The position numbers and the translations under genes are program-made. DNA of 46,476 bases from Streptomyces niveus. Lineage in GTDB: Bacteria; Actinomycetota; Actinomycetes; Streptomycetales; Streptomycetaceae. This document shows, one piece after another, positions 33,610 to 41,955 of this stretch. Below the pieces are notes generated by a model. It ran no database searches and was not told the DNA's origin. It saw only the letters and a list, made by a program, of their open reading frames with translations. The stretch lies in the NCBI RefSeq assembly GCF_001723055.1, contig NZ_MDCR01000019.1, positions 1 to 46,476 of the forward strand, given 5' to 3'. The first letter of the stretch is position 1. Each line of letters starts with the position of its first letter.

Positions 33610-34623
33610 ATGGTGGAGCAGGTGCGGGCGGGAACGAGTACGGAGACATGCGCGGGCGCACCGGAGGAGGCGCCCTGGTGGGCCCGGCGGCGGGGCCGGG
33701 TGCTCGCCGTGCTCGCGGCCGTGACCGCCGCGCTGCTGGCCTTCCACCGCGCCGTCCCCAACGCCGGTCTGCGCCTGGGTAGTTCGCTGGAGGCGTTCCT
33801 GCCGTGGCTCGGCCTGGTGGCCGTGCTGCTGCTCGTCCTCGCGCTGCTGCGCCGTTCGGTCCTCGCGCTGGTGGCGCTGCTGCTGCCGGTGGCCGCGTGG
33901 ACGTATCTCTTCGGCGGGCTGTTCCTGCCTGCTGCGGAGGCCGGCTCGTACGACCTTCTCGTCGTGCAGCACAACGTCAGCGACGAGAACGAGGACCCGG
34001 CGGGCACGGCCCGCTCCCTGGCCGCCGCCGGGCCTGACCTCATCGCGCTGGAGGAGCTGGTGCCCCCGGCGGTGGCGGTCTACGAGAAGACCCTCGCCGC
34101 CGAGTACCCGTACCACGCGGTCCGTGGCACCGTCGGGCTCTGGTCGAAGCATCCGCTGACCGGCACCCGGCCGGTGGACATCAGGCCCCGGGGTATCCCG
34201 GAGGGCTGGAGTCGCGGCCTGCGTACGGTCGTCGACACCCCGCACGGCGACGTCGCGGCGTACGTCGCGCATCTGCCGTCGATCCGCTTCCGCGCGACCG
34301 GCCTGGCGTCGTCGGCGCGCGACGAGAGCGCCGTCCTCCTGGGCCGGGCCCTGGCCGCCGAGAAGACCGACGCGGTGATCCTGCTGGGCGACCTCAACGG
34401 CACGGTGGACGACCGGGGGCTGACCCCGCTGACGTCACGGTTGAACGTGGCGGAGCGGGGCTTCGCCCTCAGCTTCCCCACCGCTCTCCCGCTGGCCCGG
34501 ATCGACCAGGTGATGGCCCGTTCGGCGACCGTCGCCCACATCCGCACCCTGCCCGCGACCGGCAGTGACCATCTCCCGGTCGCCGCCGGGATCACGGGGC
34601 TCGGTACGGGCTCCGCCGGCTGA
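33610..34623 (+). CDS. Membrane-anchored endonuclease/exonuclease/phosphatase (EEP) family protein
   Basis: A 337-residue protein with three predicted N-terminal transmembrane helices (about residues 27-110) and an extracytoplasmic EEP catalytic domain. The motifs in order are VVQHNVS (Asn), IALEEL (metal-binding Glu), LLGDLNGT (Asp/Asn), LARIDQV (Asp) and GSDHLPV (Asp-His). The family hydrolyses phosphodiesters or phosphomonoesters; substrates range from nucleic acids to phospholipids. It lies 27 bp after the oxygenase gene with GGGAAG upstream, so it probably belongs to the prenyl operon. Hydrolysis of a lipid phosphate is an attractive but unproven idea. Confidence 0.85.
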   Translation: MVEQVRAGTSTETCAGAPEEAPWWARRRGRVLAVLAAVTAALLAFHRAVPNAGLRLGSSLEAFLPWLGLVAVLLLVLALLRRSVLALVALLLPVAAWTYLFGGLFLPAAEAGSYDLLVVQHNVSDENEDPAGTARSLAAAGPDLIALEELVPPAVAVYEKTLAAEYPYHAVRGTVGLWSKHPLTGTRPVDIRPRGIPEGWSRGLRTVVDTPHGDVAAYVAHLPSIRFRATGLASSARDESAVLLGRALAAEKTDAVILLGDLNGTVDDRGLTPLTSRLNVAERGFALSFPTALPLARIDQVMARSATVAHIRTLPATGSDHLPVAAGITGLGTGSAG

Positions 34624-34637
34624 CGCTCCCCCGGCGG
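34613..34637 (+). terminator. Stem-loop at the end of the EEP gene
   Basis: CCGCCGG / CCGGCGG, a 7-bp stem with an 11-nt loop, spans the EEP stop codon. It is a plausible terminator of the prenyl operon just before the Liv operon promoter. Confidence 0.4.
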
Positions 34638-34673
34638 GGTTCACGCACTCGCGGACCAGCTCTGTCACAACCC

Positions 34674-34703
34674 TTGCCCACCTCTCGGAACGCAATGTAT
34701 ACA
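34674..34703 (+). promoter_or_regulatory. Predicted promoter of the Liv-type transporter operon
   Basis: TTGCCC (34674-34679), an 18-nt spacer and TATACA (34698-34703). The same arrangement, TTGCCG-18-TATACA, precedes the GntR gene at 43696. The -10 is embedded in the palindromic operator. Confidence 0.65.
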
Positions 34704-34708
34704 TTGCG
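34691..34708. promoter_or_regulatory. 18-bp perfect palindromic operator of the Liv operon
   Basis: CGCAATGTATACATTGCG is a perfect palindrome centred on the -10 hexamer. Thirteen bases (GCAATGTATACAT) recur at the GntR promoter near 43678. ATGTATACAT-type dyads are known targets of FCD-type GntR regulators, so the operon's own GntR protein (43696-44451) is the likely binder and repressor. Confidence 0.75.
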
Positions 34709-34770
34709 CTCAAAGCCAGTGGGCCGGCCCAGCGGCCGCCCACCCCAACCGCCGGCCAGAGGTGAGTGCC

Positions 34771-36006
34771 ATGCCAAGAAGTGGTCCCAGCGGGCTCCGG
34801 ATCAGGAAGCTGACGGTGCCGGTCGCGCTGTCGGTGACGCTGCTCGTCGCCACGGCCTGCGGTTCGGGACAGAGTTCCGGAGCCGGGGACGGGGCGATCA
34901 AGGTCGGCGCCTCGCTGCCGCTGTCCGGCCCCGTCGCCGACTCCTCGAAGCCCGCCTACGAGGCGTACAAACTCTGGCGCGACGAGGTCAACGAGGAGGG
35001 CGGGCTGCTCGGCCGCGATGTCGAACTCAACGTCCTCGACGACGGCTTCGACCAGAACACGGTCGTCACGAACTACAACCGCCTCATCGCCCAGGACCGC
35101 GTCGACCTGCTTCTCGGCACCTTCTCCTCCAAGCTCAACCTGCCCGCGTCGTCGGTGGCCGAGCGCAACAAGATGCTCTACGTCGAGCCGTCCGGCGGCG
35201 CCGAGGAGATCTTCAACCGCGGCTACGACTACCTCTTCTTCGCGCAGCCCAGCACCTCCCTGAGCCTGCCCGACCAGTTCATCGCCCTCATCGAGTCGCT
35301 GCCGGCCGACCAGCGGCCGAAGACCGCCGCCTATCCCACCCAGGACGACCCCAACACCGACGTGGCGATCGAGGCGTTCCGCACGGCGCTCACGAAGCTG
35401 GGCGTCAGGAGCGTCTACCACGAGAAGTACGCACCGGAGACCGTCAACTTCGATCCGCTGGCGGACGCGGTGGCCCGCGCCGAACCGGATCTGATCGTGC
35501 ACGGCGCCGTCAGCGCCGACGGCGTGGGCTTCGTCAAGGCGCTCCAGAAGCAGCGGTTCAGCCCCGAGATGCTCTTCCAGACCAACAGCCCAAGCGTCGT
35601 CCAGACATTCGGCAAGGGGGTCGGCGAGAAGAACACCGAGGGCGTGTTCACGATCACGGCCTGGAGCCCGAAGGCCACCTACCCGGGCAACGAGCGCTTC
35701 GTGAAGGACTACACCGCGAAGTTCGGTACGGCCCCGACGGAGGACGCCGCGAACGCGTACACCGCCGGCCAGGTGCTGGAGGCCGCGGTGAAGGCCGTGG
35801 GCAGTCTCGACCAGGACAAGCTCCGCGACTGGCTGCGCTCGCACACCGTGCAGACGATCGTCGGCCCGCTGAAGTGGGACGACCGGGGCGTGCCGGACGG
35901 CGACATGCTGCTCGCCCAGTGGCAGGGCGGAAACCTCGAATTCATCCTGCCCGAGAGCCAGCGGACCGTGGACGGCGTCGTGAACCCGAAACCCGGGTGG
36001 TCGTGA
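34771..36006 (+). CDS. LivJ-type substrate-binding lipoprotein
   Basis: A 411-residue periplasmic-binding-type protein. A basic N-terminus and hydrophobic segment end in a lipobox with Cys30 (LVATAC), then a type I fold starts (KVGASLPLSGPVADSSKPA), as in branched-chain amino acid, amide or aromatic acid binding proteins. The ATG at 34771 follows AGAGGTGAG; a GTG at 34762 overlaps that site. It is first in an operon with all Liv components. The downstream HpcH/HpaI aldolase and LigI-like hydrolase suggest an aromatic acid or related carboxylate as ligand rather than leucine. Confidence 0.93.
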   Translation: MPRSGPSGLRIRKLTVPVALSVTLLVATACGSGQSSGAGDGAIKVGASLPLSGPVADSSKPAYEAYKLWRDEVNEEGGLLGRDVELNVLDDGFDQNTVVTNYNRLIAQDRVDLLLGTFSSKLNLPASSVAERNKMLYVEPSGGAEEIFNRGYDYLFFAQPSTSLSLPDQFIALIESLPADQRPKTAAYPTQDDPNTDVAIEAFRTALTKLGVRSVYHEKYAPETVNFDPLADAVARAEPDLIVHGAVSADGVGFVKALQKQRFSPEMLFQTNSPSVVQTFGKGVGEKNTEGVFTITAWSPKATYPGNERFVKDYTAKFGTAPTEDAANAYTAGQVLEAAVKAVGSLDQDKLRDWLRSHTVQTIVGPLKWDDRGVPDGDMLLAQWQGGNLEFILPESQRTVDGVVNPKPGWS

Positions 36007-36890
36007 TGGGGCAACTCGCCCAGGCGCTGATCCTCGGAGTGCTGGTCGGCGGCGTGTACGCGCTCGCGTCGTCCGGCATGAACCTGATCTTCGGCGTGAT
36101 GAAGGTGGCCAACCTCGCGCAGGGGGCGATGCTGATCCTGAGCTCGTACCTCACGTACTCGCTGTGGGAGGCCACCGGTCTCGACCCGCTGGTCCTGGTG
36201 CTGCTGACGACGCCGTCCCTGCTGCTGGTGGGCTGGGTGACGTACTACCTGGTCGTCGAGCGCTCCCGGACGACCGACGCGTCGATGGCCCTGGTGACCT
36301 CCTTCGGACTCGCGCTGGTCACCAAGGGCGTGGTCGCGCTCGTCTGGGGCAACGACCTGCACTCCGTCTCGCCGGGCTACGCCAACCGCTCCTTCGCGGT
36401 GCTCGGGATGAAGCTGCCGCAGGCGCAGGTGTACGCGACGATGGTCGCCGCCGTCGTCCTCGTCGCCCTGTACGTGCTGCTGACCCGCACCTGGCTGGGC
36501 CGCTCCATCCGGGCCACCGCCACGAGTTCGGAGGGTGCCCGGCTGATCGGTATCGACGTACGACGGACCTGGGCGGCCTCGTACGCGATCGGGATCGCCG
36601 CCGCCGGTGCGGGCGGGTCGCTGCTGAGCGTGCTGTATCCGTTCATGCCCAGCACGTCGGACCACTGGATCGGGCTGCTGCTCTCCATCATCGTGCTCGG
36701 CGGCATGGGCAGTCTGCCGGGCAGCGTCGTCGGCGCGCTGCTCATCGCGGTCGCCGAGTCGCTGACCACCACCTATGTCTCGCCGGACTGGGCGACCGCC
36801 GTGCCGTACGTGGCGATCATCGCGGTGCTCGTCGTCCGGCCCCAAGGCCTGCTGGGCGCCCGGCTGCGAGAGGACATGAGCCGCGCATGA
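36006..36890 (+). CDS. LivH-type ABC transporter permease
   Basis: A 294-residue inner-membrane protein with about eight hydrophobic segments. The family signature near the N-terminus (GVYALASSGMNLIFGVMKVA) and the cytoplasmic loop (TSSEGARLIGIDVRRTWAAS) are clear. The ATG at 36006 shares a base with the binding-protein stop (TGATG). It forms the permease pair with the LivM half of the next protein. The C-terminus (RPQGLLGA) is typical of the family. Confidence 0.93.
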   Translation: MGQLAQALILGVLVGGVYALASSGMNLIFGVMKVANLAQGAMLILSSYLTYSLWEATGLDPLVLVLLTTPSLLLVGWVTYYLVVERSRTTDASMALVTSFGLALVTKGVVALVWGNDLHSVSPGYANRSFAVLGMKLPQAQVYATMVAAVVLVALYVLLTRTWLGRSIRATATSSEGARLIGIDVRRTWAASYAIGIAAAGAGGSLLSVLYPFMPSTSDHWIGLLLSIIVLGGMGSLPGSVVGALLIAVAESLTTTYVSPDWATAVPYVAIIAVLVVRPQGLLGARLREDMSRA

Positions 36891-38749
36891 ACGTGCCACA
36901 CGTCAACACCGGGACCGCCTGGGCGAGTCCACGCCGGCTCCAGGCCCTCGCCATCGCTCTCGCGGTGACGGTCCTGGCCCTCTTCCCTCTCGTCTCCGAC
37001 AACGCCTACTACCAGAACATGGCGATCATGGCCTTCCTGCTGGCCGTCATGGCGTCCGGCTGGAACATCATCTCCGGGTACACCGGCTACATCTCGCTCG
37101 GGCAGAGCGCCTTCCTCGGTATCGGCGCCTATACGACGGCCCTGCTGTCGATCCATCTGGGCTGGTCACCGCTGCTGGCCGCACCGGTCGGCGGGCTCAC
37201 CTCGGCCGCCGCCGCCCTGCTGCTCGGCCTCGTCGGACGGCGTACGCGCGGGATCGCCTTCGTCATCGTCAGCTTCGCGTTCCTGGAGTTCGCCGCGCTG
37301 CTGGTGTCCAACTGGTCGTCGGTGACCAAGGGCAACCACGGGCTGGCTCTGCCGCTCCCGTCGTGGGACCGCGATCTGCTCAACATCCCCTTCTACTACG
37401 CCCTGTTGGTGCTGTTGGTGCTGACGGTCTGGGGGTCGTGGGCCATCCGGCGGTCCACGTTCGGCATCGGGCTGCTCGCGATCCGCGACGACGAGTCGAA
37501 GGCCGACGGCGTCGGTGTGCGCACCGACCGCTACAAGATGCTGGCCTTCGCGGCCAGCGCGCTCCCCATCGGGATCGCGGGCGGCGTCTACGGCTACTAC
37601 ATCTCGTTTCTGGAGCCCGCCGCGATGTTCGACATCGTCATCGCGATGCAGATCCTGCTCGCCGCGCATCTGGGCGGGGTCGGCACGCTGTGGGGTCCCG
37701 TGCTGGGCGCGTTCCTGCTGGAGCCGCTCAACCAGTTCACCAACCAGACGCTGAGCGGCCCCGACGCCGGGTCCTGGCGAATGATCATGTACGGGACGCT
37801 GCTGGCCGTGATCGTGCTCTTCCTGCCGCGGGGCATCATCACGGAGAGCCGTGCCTGGCTCTCCCGGCGGCGGGGTACGGCTCCGCGGGCGCGGGCCGGG
37901 GTCAGGCTCACCGACGTACCGGCCACCCTGCCGGCGCCGTCCCTGCCTCGGCCGGCGGGTGAACTCCCGTCCGGTGAGCCGCTGTTGCGGGTCACCGGGC
38001 TGGGGAAGGCGTTCGGCGGGGTCAAGGCGGTCGACGACTGCTCGTTCACCGTGCGGGAGGGCTCCGTCACCGGGCTGATCGGCCCCAACGGGTCGGGAAA
38101 GACCACGGTGTTCAACCTCCTGGACGGCGGCCTCGGCGCGGACAGCGGCACGATCGAGCTGGCCGGGCGGCGGATCGACCGGCTGCCGCGCTGGCGACGC
38201 GCGCACTCCGGGCTCGCCCGTACGTTCCAGGCGACCCGTGTCTTCCCGCGGCTGACCGCGCTGGAGAATCTGGCCGTACCGAGCCGGTCCTACTCGGCGC
38301 GCGGGCTGCGCGCCGGGGTGTTCACCGGCGAGGAGGCCGAACGCGCCCAGGAGTGGCTTGAGTTCGTCGGCATGGGCGCGTACTCCCATCACCTGGCGGG
38401 CGAACTGTCCTACGGGCAGCAGAAGTTGATCGAGCTGGCGCAGGCGCTGGTCCTGGAGCCTCGGCTGCTGCTCCTGGACGAACCGGCGGCGGGCATCAAC
38501 CCGGCGCTTGTGGAGCGGATCAGCGACATCGTCCGCAAGCTCAACGCGGCGGGCACGACGGTCGTGATCGTCGAGCACAACATGCCGCTGGTGCTGTCGC
38601 TGTGCGACCACATCCACGTACTGGCGCGGGGGCGCGTCATCGCGAGCGGCCCGCCCCGCGAGATCGAACGGGACCCGGCCGTCCTGGACGCGTACCTCGG
38701 AGACAACCAGGCGGCCATGGCCGGCACGACGTCGGGAGCGAACCGGTGA
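36887..38749 (+). CDS. LivM-LivG fusion: permease joined to ABC ATPase
   Basis: A 620-residue fusion. Residues 1 to about 325 are a LivM permease (GYTGYISLGQSAFLGIGAY, and the EAA-like loop AIRDDESKADGVGV). After a Pro/Arg-rich linker (about 326-360), residues 365-605 are a LivG ATPase: Walker A GPNGSGKT (399-406), signature LSYGQ (507-511), Walker B LLLLDEP (527-533) and the H-loop in VEHNM. Fusion of these two subunits is known in actinobacteria and some proteobacteria. The ATG overlaps the LivH stop. The frame is continuous, so this is a true fusion, not a sequencing join. Confidence 0.93.
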   Translation: MNVPHVNTGTAWASPRRLQALAIALAVTVLALFPLVSDNAYYQNMAIMAFLLAVMASGWNIISGYTGYISLGQSAFLGIGAYTTALLSIHLGWSPLLAAPVGGLTSAAAALLLGLVGRRTRGIAFVIVSFAFLEFAALLVSNWSSVTKGNHGLALPLPSWDRDLLNIPFYYALLVLLVLTVWGSWAIRRSTFGIGLLAIRDDESKADGVGVRTDRYKMLAFAASALPIGIAGGVYGYYISFLEPAAMFDIVIAMQILLAAHLGGVGTLWGPVLGAFLLEPLNQFTNQTLSGPDAGSWRMIMYGTLLAVIVLFLPRGIITESRAWLSRRRGTAPRARAGVRLTDVPATLPAPSLPRPAGELPSGEPLLRVTGLGKAFGGVKAVDDCSFTVREGSVTGLIGPNGSGKTTVFNLLDGGLGADSGTIELAGRRIDRLPRWRRAHSGLARTFQATRVFPRLTALENLAVPSRSYSARGLRAGVFTGEEAERAQEWLEFVGMGAYSHHLAGELSYGQQKLIELAQALVLEPRLLLLDEPAAGINPALVERISDIVRKLNAAGTTVVIVEHNMPLVLSLCDHIHVLARGRVIASGPPREIERDPAVLDAYLGDNQAAMAGTTSGANR

Positions 38750-40605
38750 TCACCTTCAAGGATCTGGTGGCCGGCTACGGACGCGCCGGAGACATCCTGC
38801 GCGGGGTCGACTTCACGGCCGCCGAGGCCGCCATCACCTGTGTCGTCGGCCCCAACGGGGCTGGCAAGTCGACGGTGTTGAAGGTGTGCAGCGGCCTGCT
38901 GACACCGCGCGGCGGCCAGGTGACGCTCGACGGCGAGGAGATCGGCCGGCTGTCGCCCGCGCGGATCCTGCGGCAGGGAGTCGTCCACGTACCGCAGCAC
39001 CACGGCCTGTTCCCGTCGCTGTCGGTCCGCGAGAACGTGCTGCTCGGCGCGTACGTACGCCGCAAGGAACGCGACCGCAACCGCCGCCGGTTCGACGAGA
39101 TCGCGGAGATCTTCCCCATCGTCGCCGAGCGGGCTGCGGAGAAGGCCGCCGCGCTCTCCGGCGGTCAGCGGCGCATCGTCGAGTTCGCCCGCTCCCTGAT
39201 GCTCAGCCCGCGCGTGGTGCTGCTGGACGAGCCGACCCTCGGTCTCGACCCCAAGGCGTGCGCGCTGATCGAGGAGTCGGTGCTGCGGCTCAAGGAGCAG
39301 GGGGTGACGGTGCTGATGGTCGAGCAGAACGTGCGCTTCGGGCTGGCCCTCGCGGACGACGCCGTTGTCATGGAGGGCGGCCGGGTGATCCACACCGGCC
39401 CGGCGAGCGGTCTTCTCGCGGACCCGGACATGGCGCAGCTGTTCTTCGGCGGGACCGCGCGGACAGCCGGCGCCGACCGCCCCGACGTCCCCGAACAGGC
39501 GGGCTCCGCCCGGCTGACCGAGATCCAGACGCTGCCGACCTCCGGCGCCCGCGCCGCGCAGCCGCTGCGGATCGGCGACGAGGAGTTCCTGGCGATCCCC
39601 CAACTCGCGTACGACATCCCGGGCGCACCCGCGCACATGAACGGCGGTGACAGCGAGACGCGTCTGCGGCTGCTGCGCCGGGCGGGCGAACGGTTCGTGC
39701 CCTGGGGCGAGTTGGCCGCACCGGGCGGTGAGGACGCCGAGTTCTTCACGATCGGCGAGCGGGCGTTCCTGGCGGTGGCGAGCATCCGTACGGGCGCGGG
39801 GCCGTACAACTACACCGCGCCGTCAACGGTGTTCGAGTGGGACGGGGAGGGCTTCGCGCCCTTCCAGGTCTTCGACACCTATGCCGCCAAGCAGTGGCGG
39901 CACTTCACCGTCGGCGACCGGCGTTTCCTCGCGCTGGCGCAGGGGGTCGCGGTGCCGGGGCAGGACCAGAGCGCGAACCGGCCCTCGGTCATCCACGAGT
40001 GGGACGGCGAGCGCTTCGTCCCCTTCCAGGAGATCCCCTCCCGATGGGCGTACAACTGGCACGCGTTCACCGTGGACGGCACCCACTTCCTCGCGCACGC
40101 CGACCATGTGTCGCCCAGCGTGCTGTACCGCTGGGACGGCGAGCGGTTCACACCGCACCAGGAACTCGCCGACACGGCGGGACGGGCGTTCGCGACCTTC
40201 ACCGGCCCCGCGGACGGCGCCACGTATCTGGTGGTCGCCCGCATCGACGACGGAAGCCGGGTGCTGCGCTGGGACGCCGGCGCCGGGCGCTTCGTGGCCC
40301 ACCAGCGCCTCGCGGGGGCGGGCGGCCGTGAACTGGCGGTGGTCCGGACCCCGAACGGGCTCCATGTCGTCCGGATCAACTTCATCCACGGCACCCCGGC
40401 CGACCCGACGACCGCGCTGCGCTCGCAGATCTACCGCTGGGACGGGGCCCGGCTGGAGACCGTGCTGGAGTTCCCGACCACCGGCGGCACCGATGTCGGC
40501 GTGCTGGACGACGGTTCGGCGAGCCCGCTGCTCGTGGTGACCAACTCCCTCAGCGCCGACCGGCGTTTCGCCGCCGAGAGCGTCGTCTACCGCTTCTCGG
40601 GCTGA
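38746..40605 (+). CDS. LivF ABC ATPase fused to a seven-bladed EAR/EPTP-like beta-propeller
   Basis: A 619-residue protein. Residues 1-235 are a LivF ATPase: Walker A GPNGAGKS (35-42), LSGGQ (137-141), Walker B VLLDEP (158-163). From about 255 to 619 runs a repeat domain with units of 40-56 residues keyed by (E/R)WDGERFxPxQ then hydrophobic pairs (FxxxxxxFLAxA); I count seven units, at about 255, 305, 362, 415, 458, 505 and 560. The last strand (VVYRFSG) could close blade one. This matches EAR/EPTP repeats, which form a seven-bladed propeller and are usually extracellular. Here it would sit on the cytosolic face of the transporter. The GTG at 38746 overlaps the preceding stop. The frame is unbroken. 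Confidence 0.88.
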   Translation: MITFKDLVAGYGRAGDILRGVDFTAAEAAITCVVGPNGAGKSTVLKVCSGLLTPRGGQVTLDGEEIGRLSPARILRQGVVHVPQHHGLFPSLSVRENVLLGAYVRRKERDRNRRRFDEIAEIFPIVAERAAEKAAALSGGQRRIVEFARSLMLSPRVVLLDEPTLGLDPKACALIEESVLRLKEQGVTVLMVEQNVRFGLALADDAVVMEGGRVIHTGPASGLLADPDMAQLFFGGTARTAGADRPDVPEQAGSARLTEIQTLPTSGARAAQPLRIGDEEFLAIPQLAYDIPGAPAHMNGGDSETRLRLLRRAGERFVPWGELAAPGGEDAEFFTIGERAFLAVASIRTGAGPYNYTAPSTVFEWDGEGFAPFQVFDTYAAKQWRHFTVGDRRFLALAQGVAVPGQDQSANRPSVIHEWDGERFVPFQEIPSRWAYNWHAFTVDGTHFLAHADHVSPSVLYRWDGERFTPHQELADTAGRAFATFTGPADGATYLVVARIDDGSRVLRWDAGAGRFVAHQRLAGAGGRELAVVRTPNGLHVVRINFIHGTPADPTTALRSQIYRWDGARLETVLEFPTTGGTDVGVLDDGSASPLLVVTNSLSADRRFAAESVVYRFSG

Positions 40606-40692
40606 GCCCGCCGCGTACGCCGTACGGACATACGCGACGAGTGCCCCCGACCGCCCGTTCCCCACGCCGCAGCCAACCGGAGAGAACGCACC

Positions 40693-41955
40693 ATGGCCGT
40701 ACACGAGAGTCCGGAACTCATCGACCTGTTCACCACCTACACCGCCGGCCCCGACTCCATCGGCGCGCATCTGCGGGAGGCCGCCACGCGGGCCGCCGAG
40801 AGCGATCCGCTGCTGGTGGTGACCGGCGCGGACATGGCGCTGTACCCGGGCGACGGGCGTCCGCCGACGGTGCTCGGCTTCCGGCTGTCCACCCGGGGGT
40901 TCAAGGAACTCGCCGCCGTCTCCCACCTCGGACCCGCGCTGGCGTCACTGGCCTCCCTGCGCGAACAGGACCCCGGAGCCAACGGCGACGGCGACGGCAC
41001 GGCGGTGTGGCGGGCGGACGCGGAGCGGCTGCTGGGCGAGGTGCGGCGCTCGCGCGCGGCCAACAGTCCCCAGCTGTGGCGCGATGTCATCGCCGCGCCC
41101 GCCTACGCGGGCCGGGAGCGGGCCATCGCGGCGATGGTCGACCACTCCTGCGCCATGACCGAGCGCTTCCTTCTGCGGAGCCTCGACGAGCCGTCGTATC
41201 TCAACCACCGCACGCTGCGGGAGTGTTATCTGGAGGACGGCGACGACCCCGAACGGCCGGTGTCCTTCAACCGCGTCATGGTCGCCACGTTCTTCCTCGT
41301 CGGGATGGACACTGCCCACCGGCTGATCTCCTGGTGCGACAGCCAGGCGATCGACTGGTCCCGCACGATGGTGGTCATCGCCGGGCAGCAGGGCCGGCCG
41401 ACAGCGGGGGTGACCTGGCGCACGAGCAGCGTCGCGGCGGTCGTGCTCGCCGCCTCACGCGGCCAACTGCCCCTGGACCGGCTGTACATGGCGCCGCACG
41501 CCCCCGTGTTCCGTACCCCCGTCGACGGCGACCTCGGCGAGGTGGCCGCGCTGGAACCCGTCATGCGCGCCCTGTGGTCGGGGACGCGGGCGACCGTCGA
41601 ACTCGGCGCCTCGATGTTCGACGGCTACCCGGCGTTCTCGCCGGGCGACCGCGACGCGCCGGGCGGCGCCCTCGTACGCCACGGCGCCGGCGCCACACTC
41701 ACCGAGATGCCCGCGATCCACTCGCCCGCCGACTGGTTCACGCTGGTCTCCCGGCTGCGGCTGGTCATGGAGGACCCCCGCCAACTGCTCTCCGGCGCGG
41801 TCAGCGACTACGCCGCCCAGCAGCTCGTCGCCCACGCCAACGACCCTCTCGCCATCACCGTGCCGGGTCTCGACGGCGAGCCGTATCCCGAACCGCCTTA
41901 CGGCCAAGGTGAGTTCGAGGACGAGCAGCACGCCACGACCGGAGCCGGGTCATGA
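40693..41955 (+). CDS. Unrecognised 420-residue protein of the Liv operon
   Basis: I cannot place this protein in a functional family with confidence; it may match a DUF entry. It is soluble, with no signal peptide. The N-terminal part (about 1-120) has a mixed alpha/beta pattern with GADMALYPG and VLGFRLSTRGFKELAAVSHL. The centre (about 145-270) is helical, with conserved-looking HSCAMTERFLLRSLDEPSYL, FFLVGMDTAHRL and VIAGQQGRPTAGVTW. Possible metal or catalytic residues (His, Cys, Asp, Glu) are present, but no known motif. A good ribosome site (GGAGAGAA) precedes the ATG, and its stop overlaps the aldolase start. The context suggests an enzyme acting on the imported compound. Confidence 0.8.
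   Translation: MAVHESPELIDLFTTYTAGPDSIGAHLREAATRAAESDPLLVVTGADMALYPGDGRPPTVLGFRLSTRGFKELAAVSHLGPALASLASLREQDPGANGDGDGTAVWRADAERLLGEVRRSRAANSPQLWRDVIAAPAYAGRERAIAAMVDHSCAMTERFLLRSLDEPSYLNHRTLRECYLEDGDDPERPVSFNRVMVATFFLVGMDTAHRLISWCDSQAIDWSRTMVVIAGQQGRPTAGVTWRTSSVAAVVLAASRGQLPLDRLYMAPHAPVFRTPVDGDLGEVAALEPVMRALWSGTRATVELGASMFDGYPAFSPGDRDAPGGALVRHGAGATLTEMPAIHSPADWFTLVSRLRLVMEDPRQLLSGAVSDYAAQQLVAHANDPLAITVPGLDGEPYPEPPYGQGEFEDEQHATTGAGS

Noticed and set aside
34691..34708. Palindrome as a phage or integrase attachment site
   Set aside because: There is no integrase, tRNA or mobile gene nearby; its position over a -10 and the second copy at the GntR promoter fit an operator.
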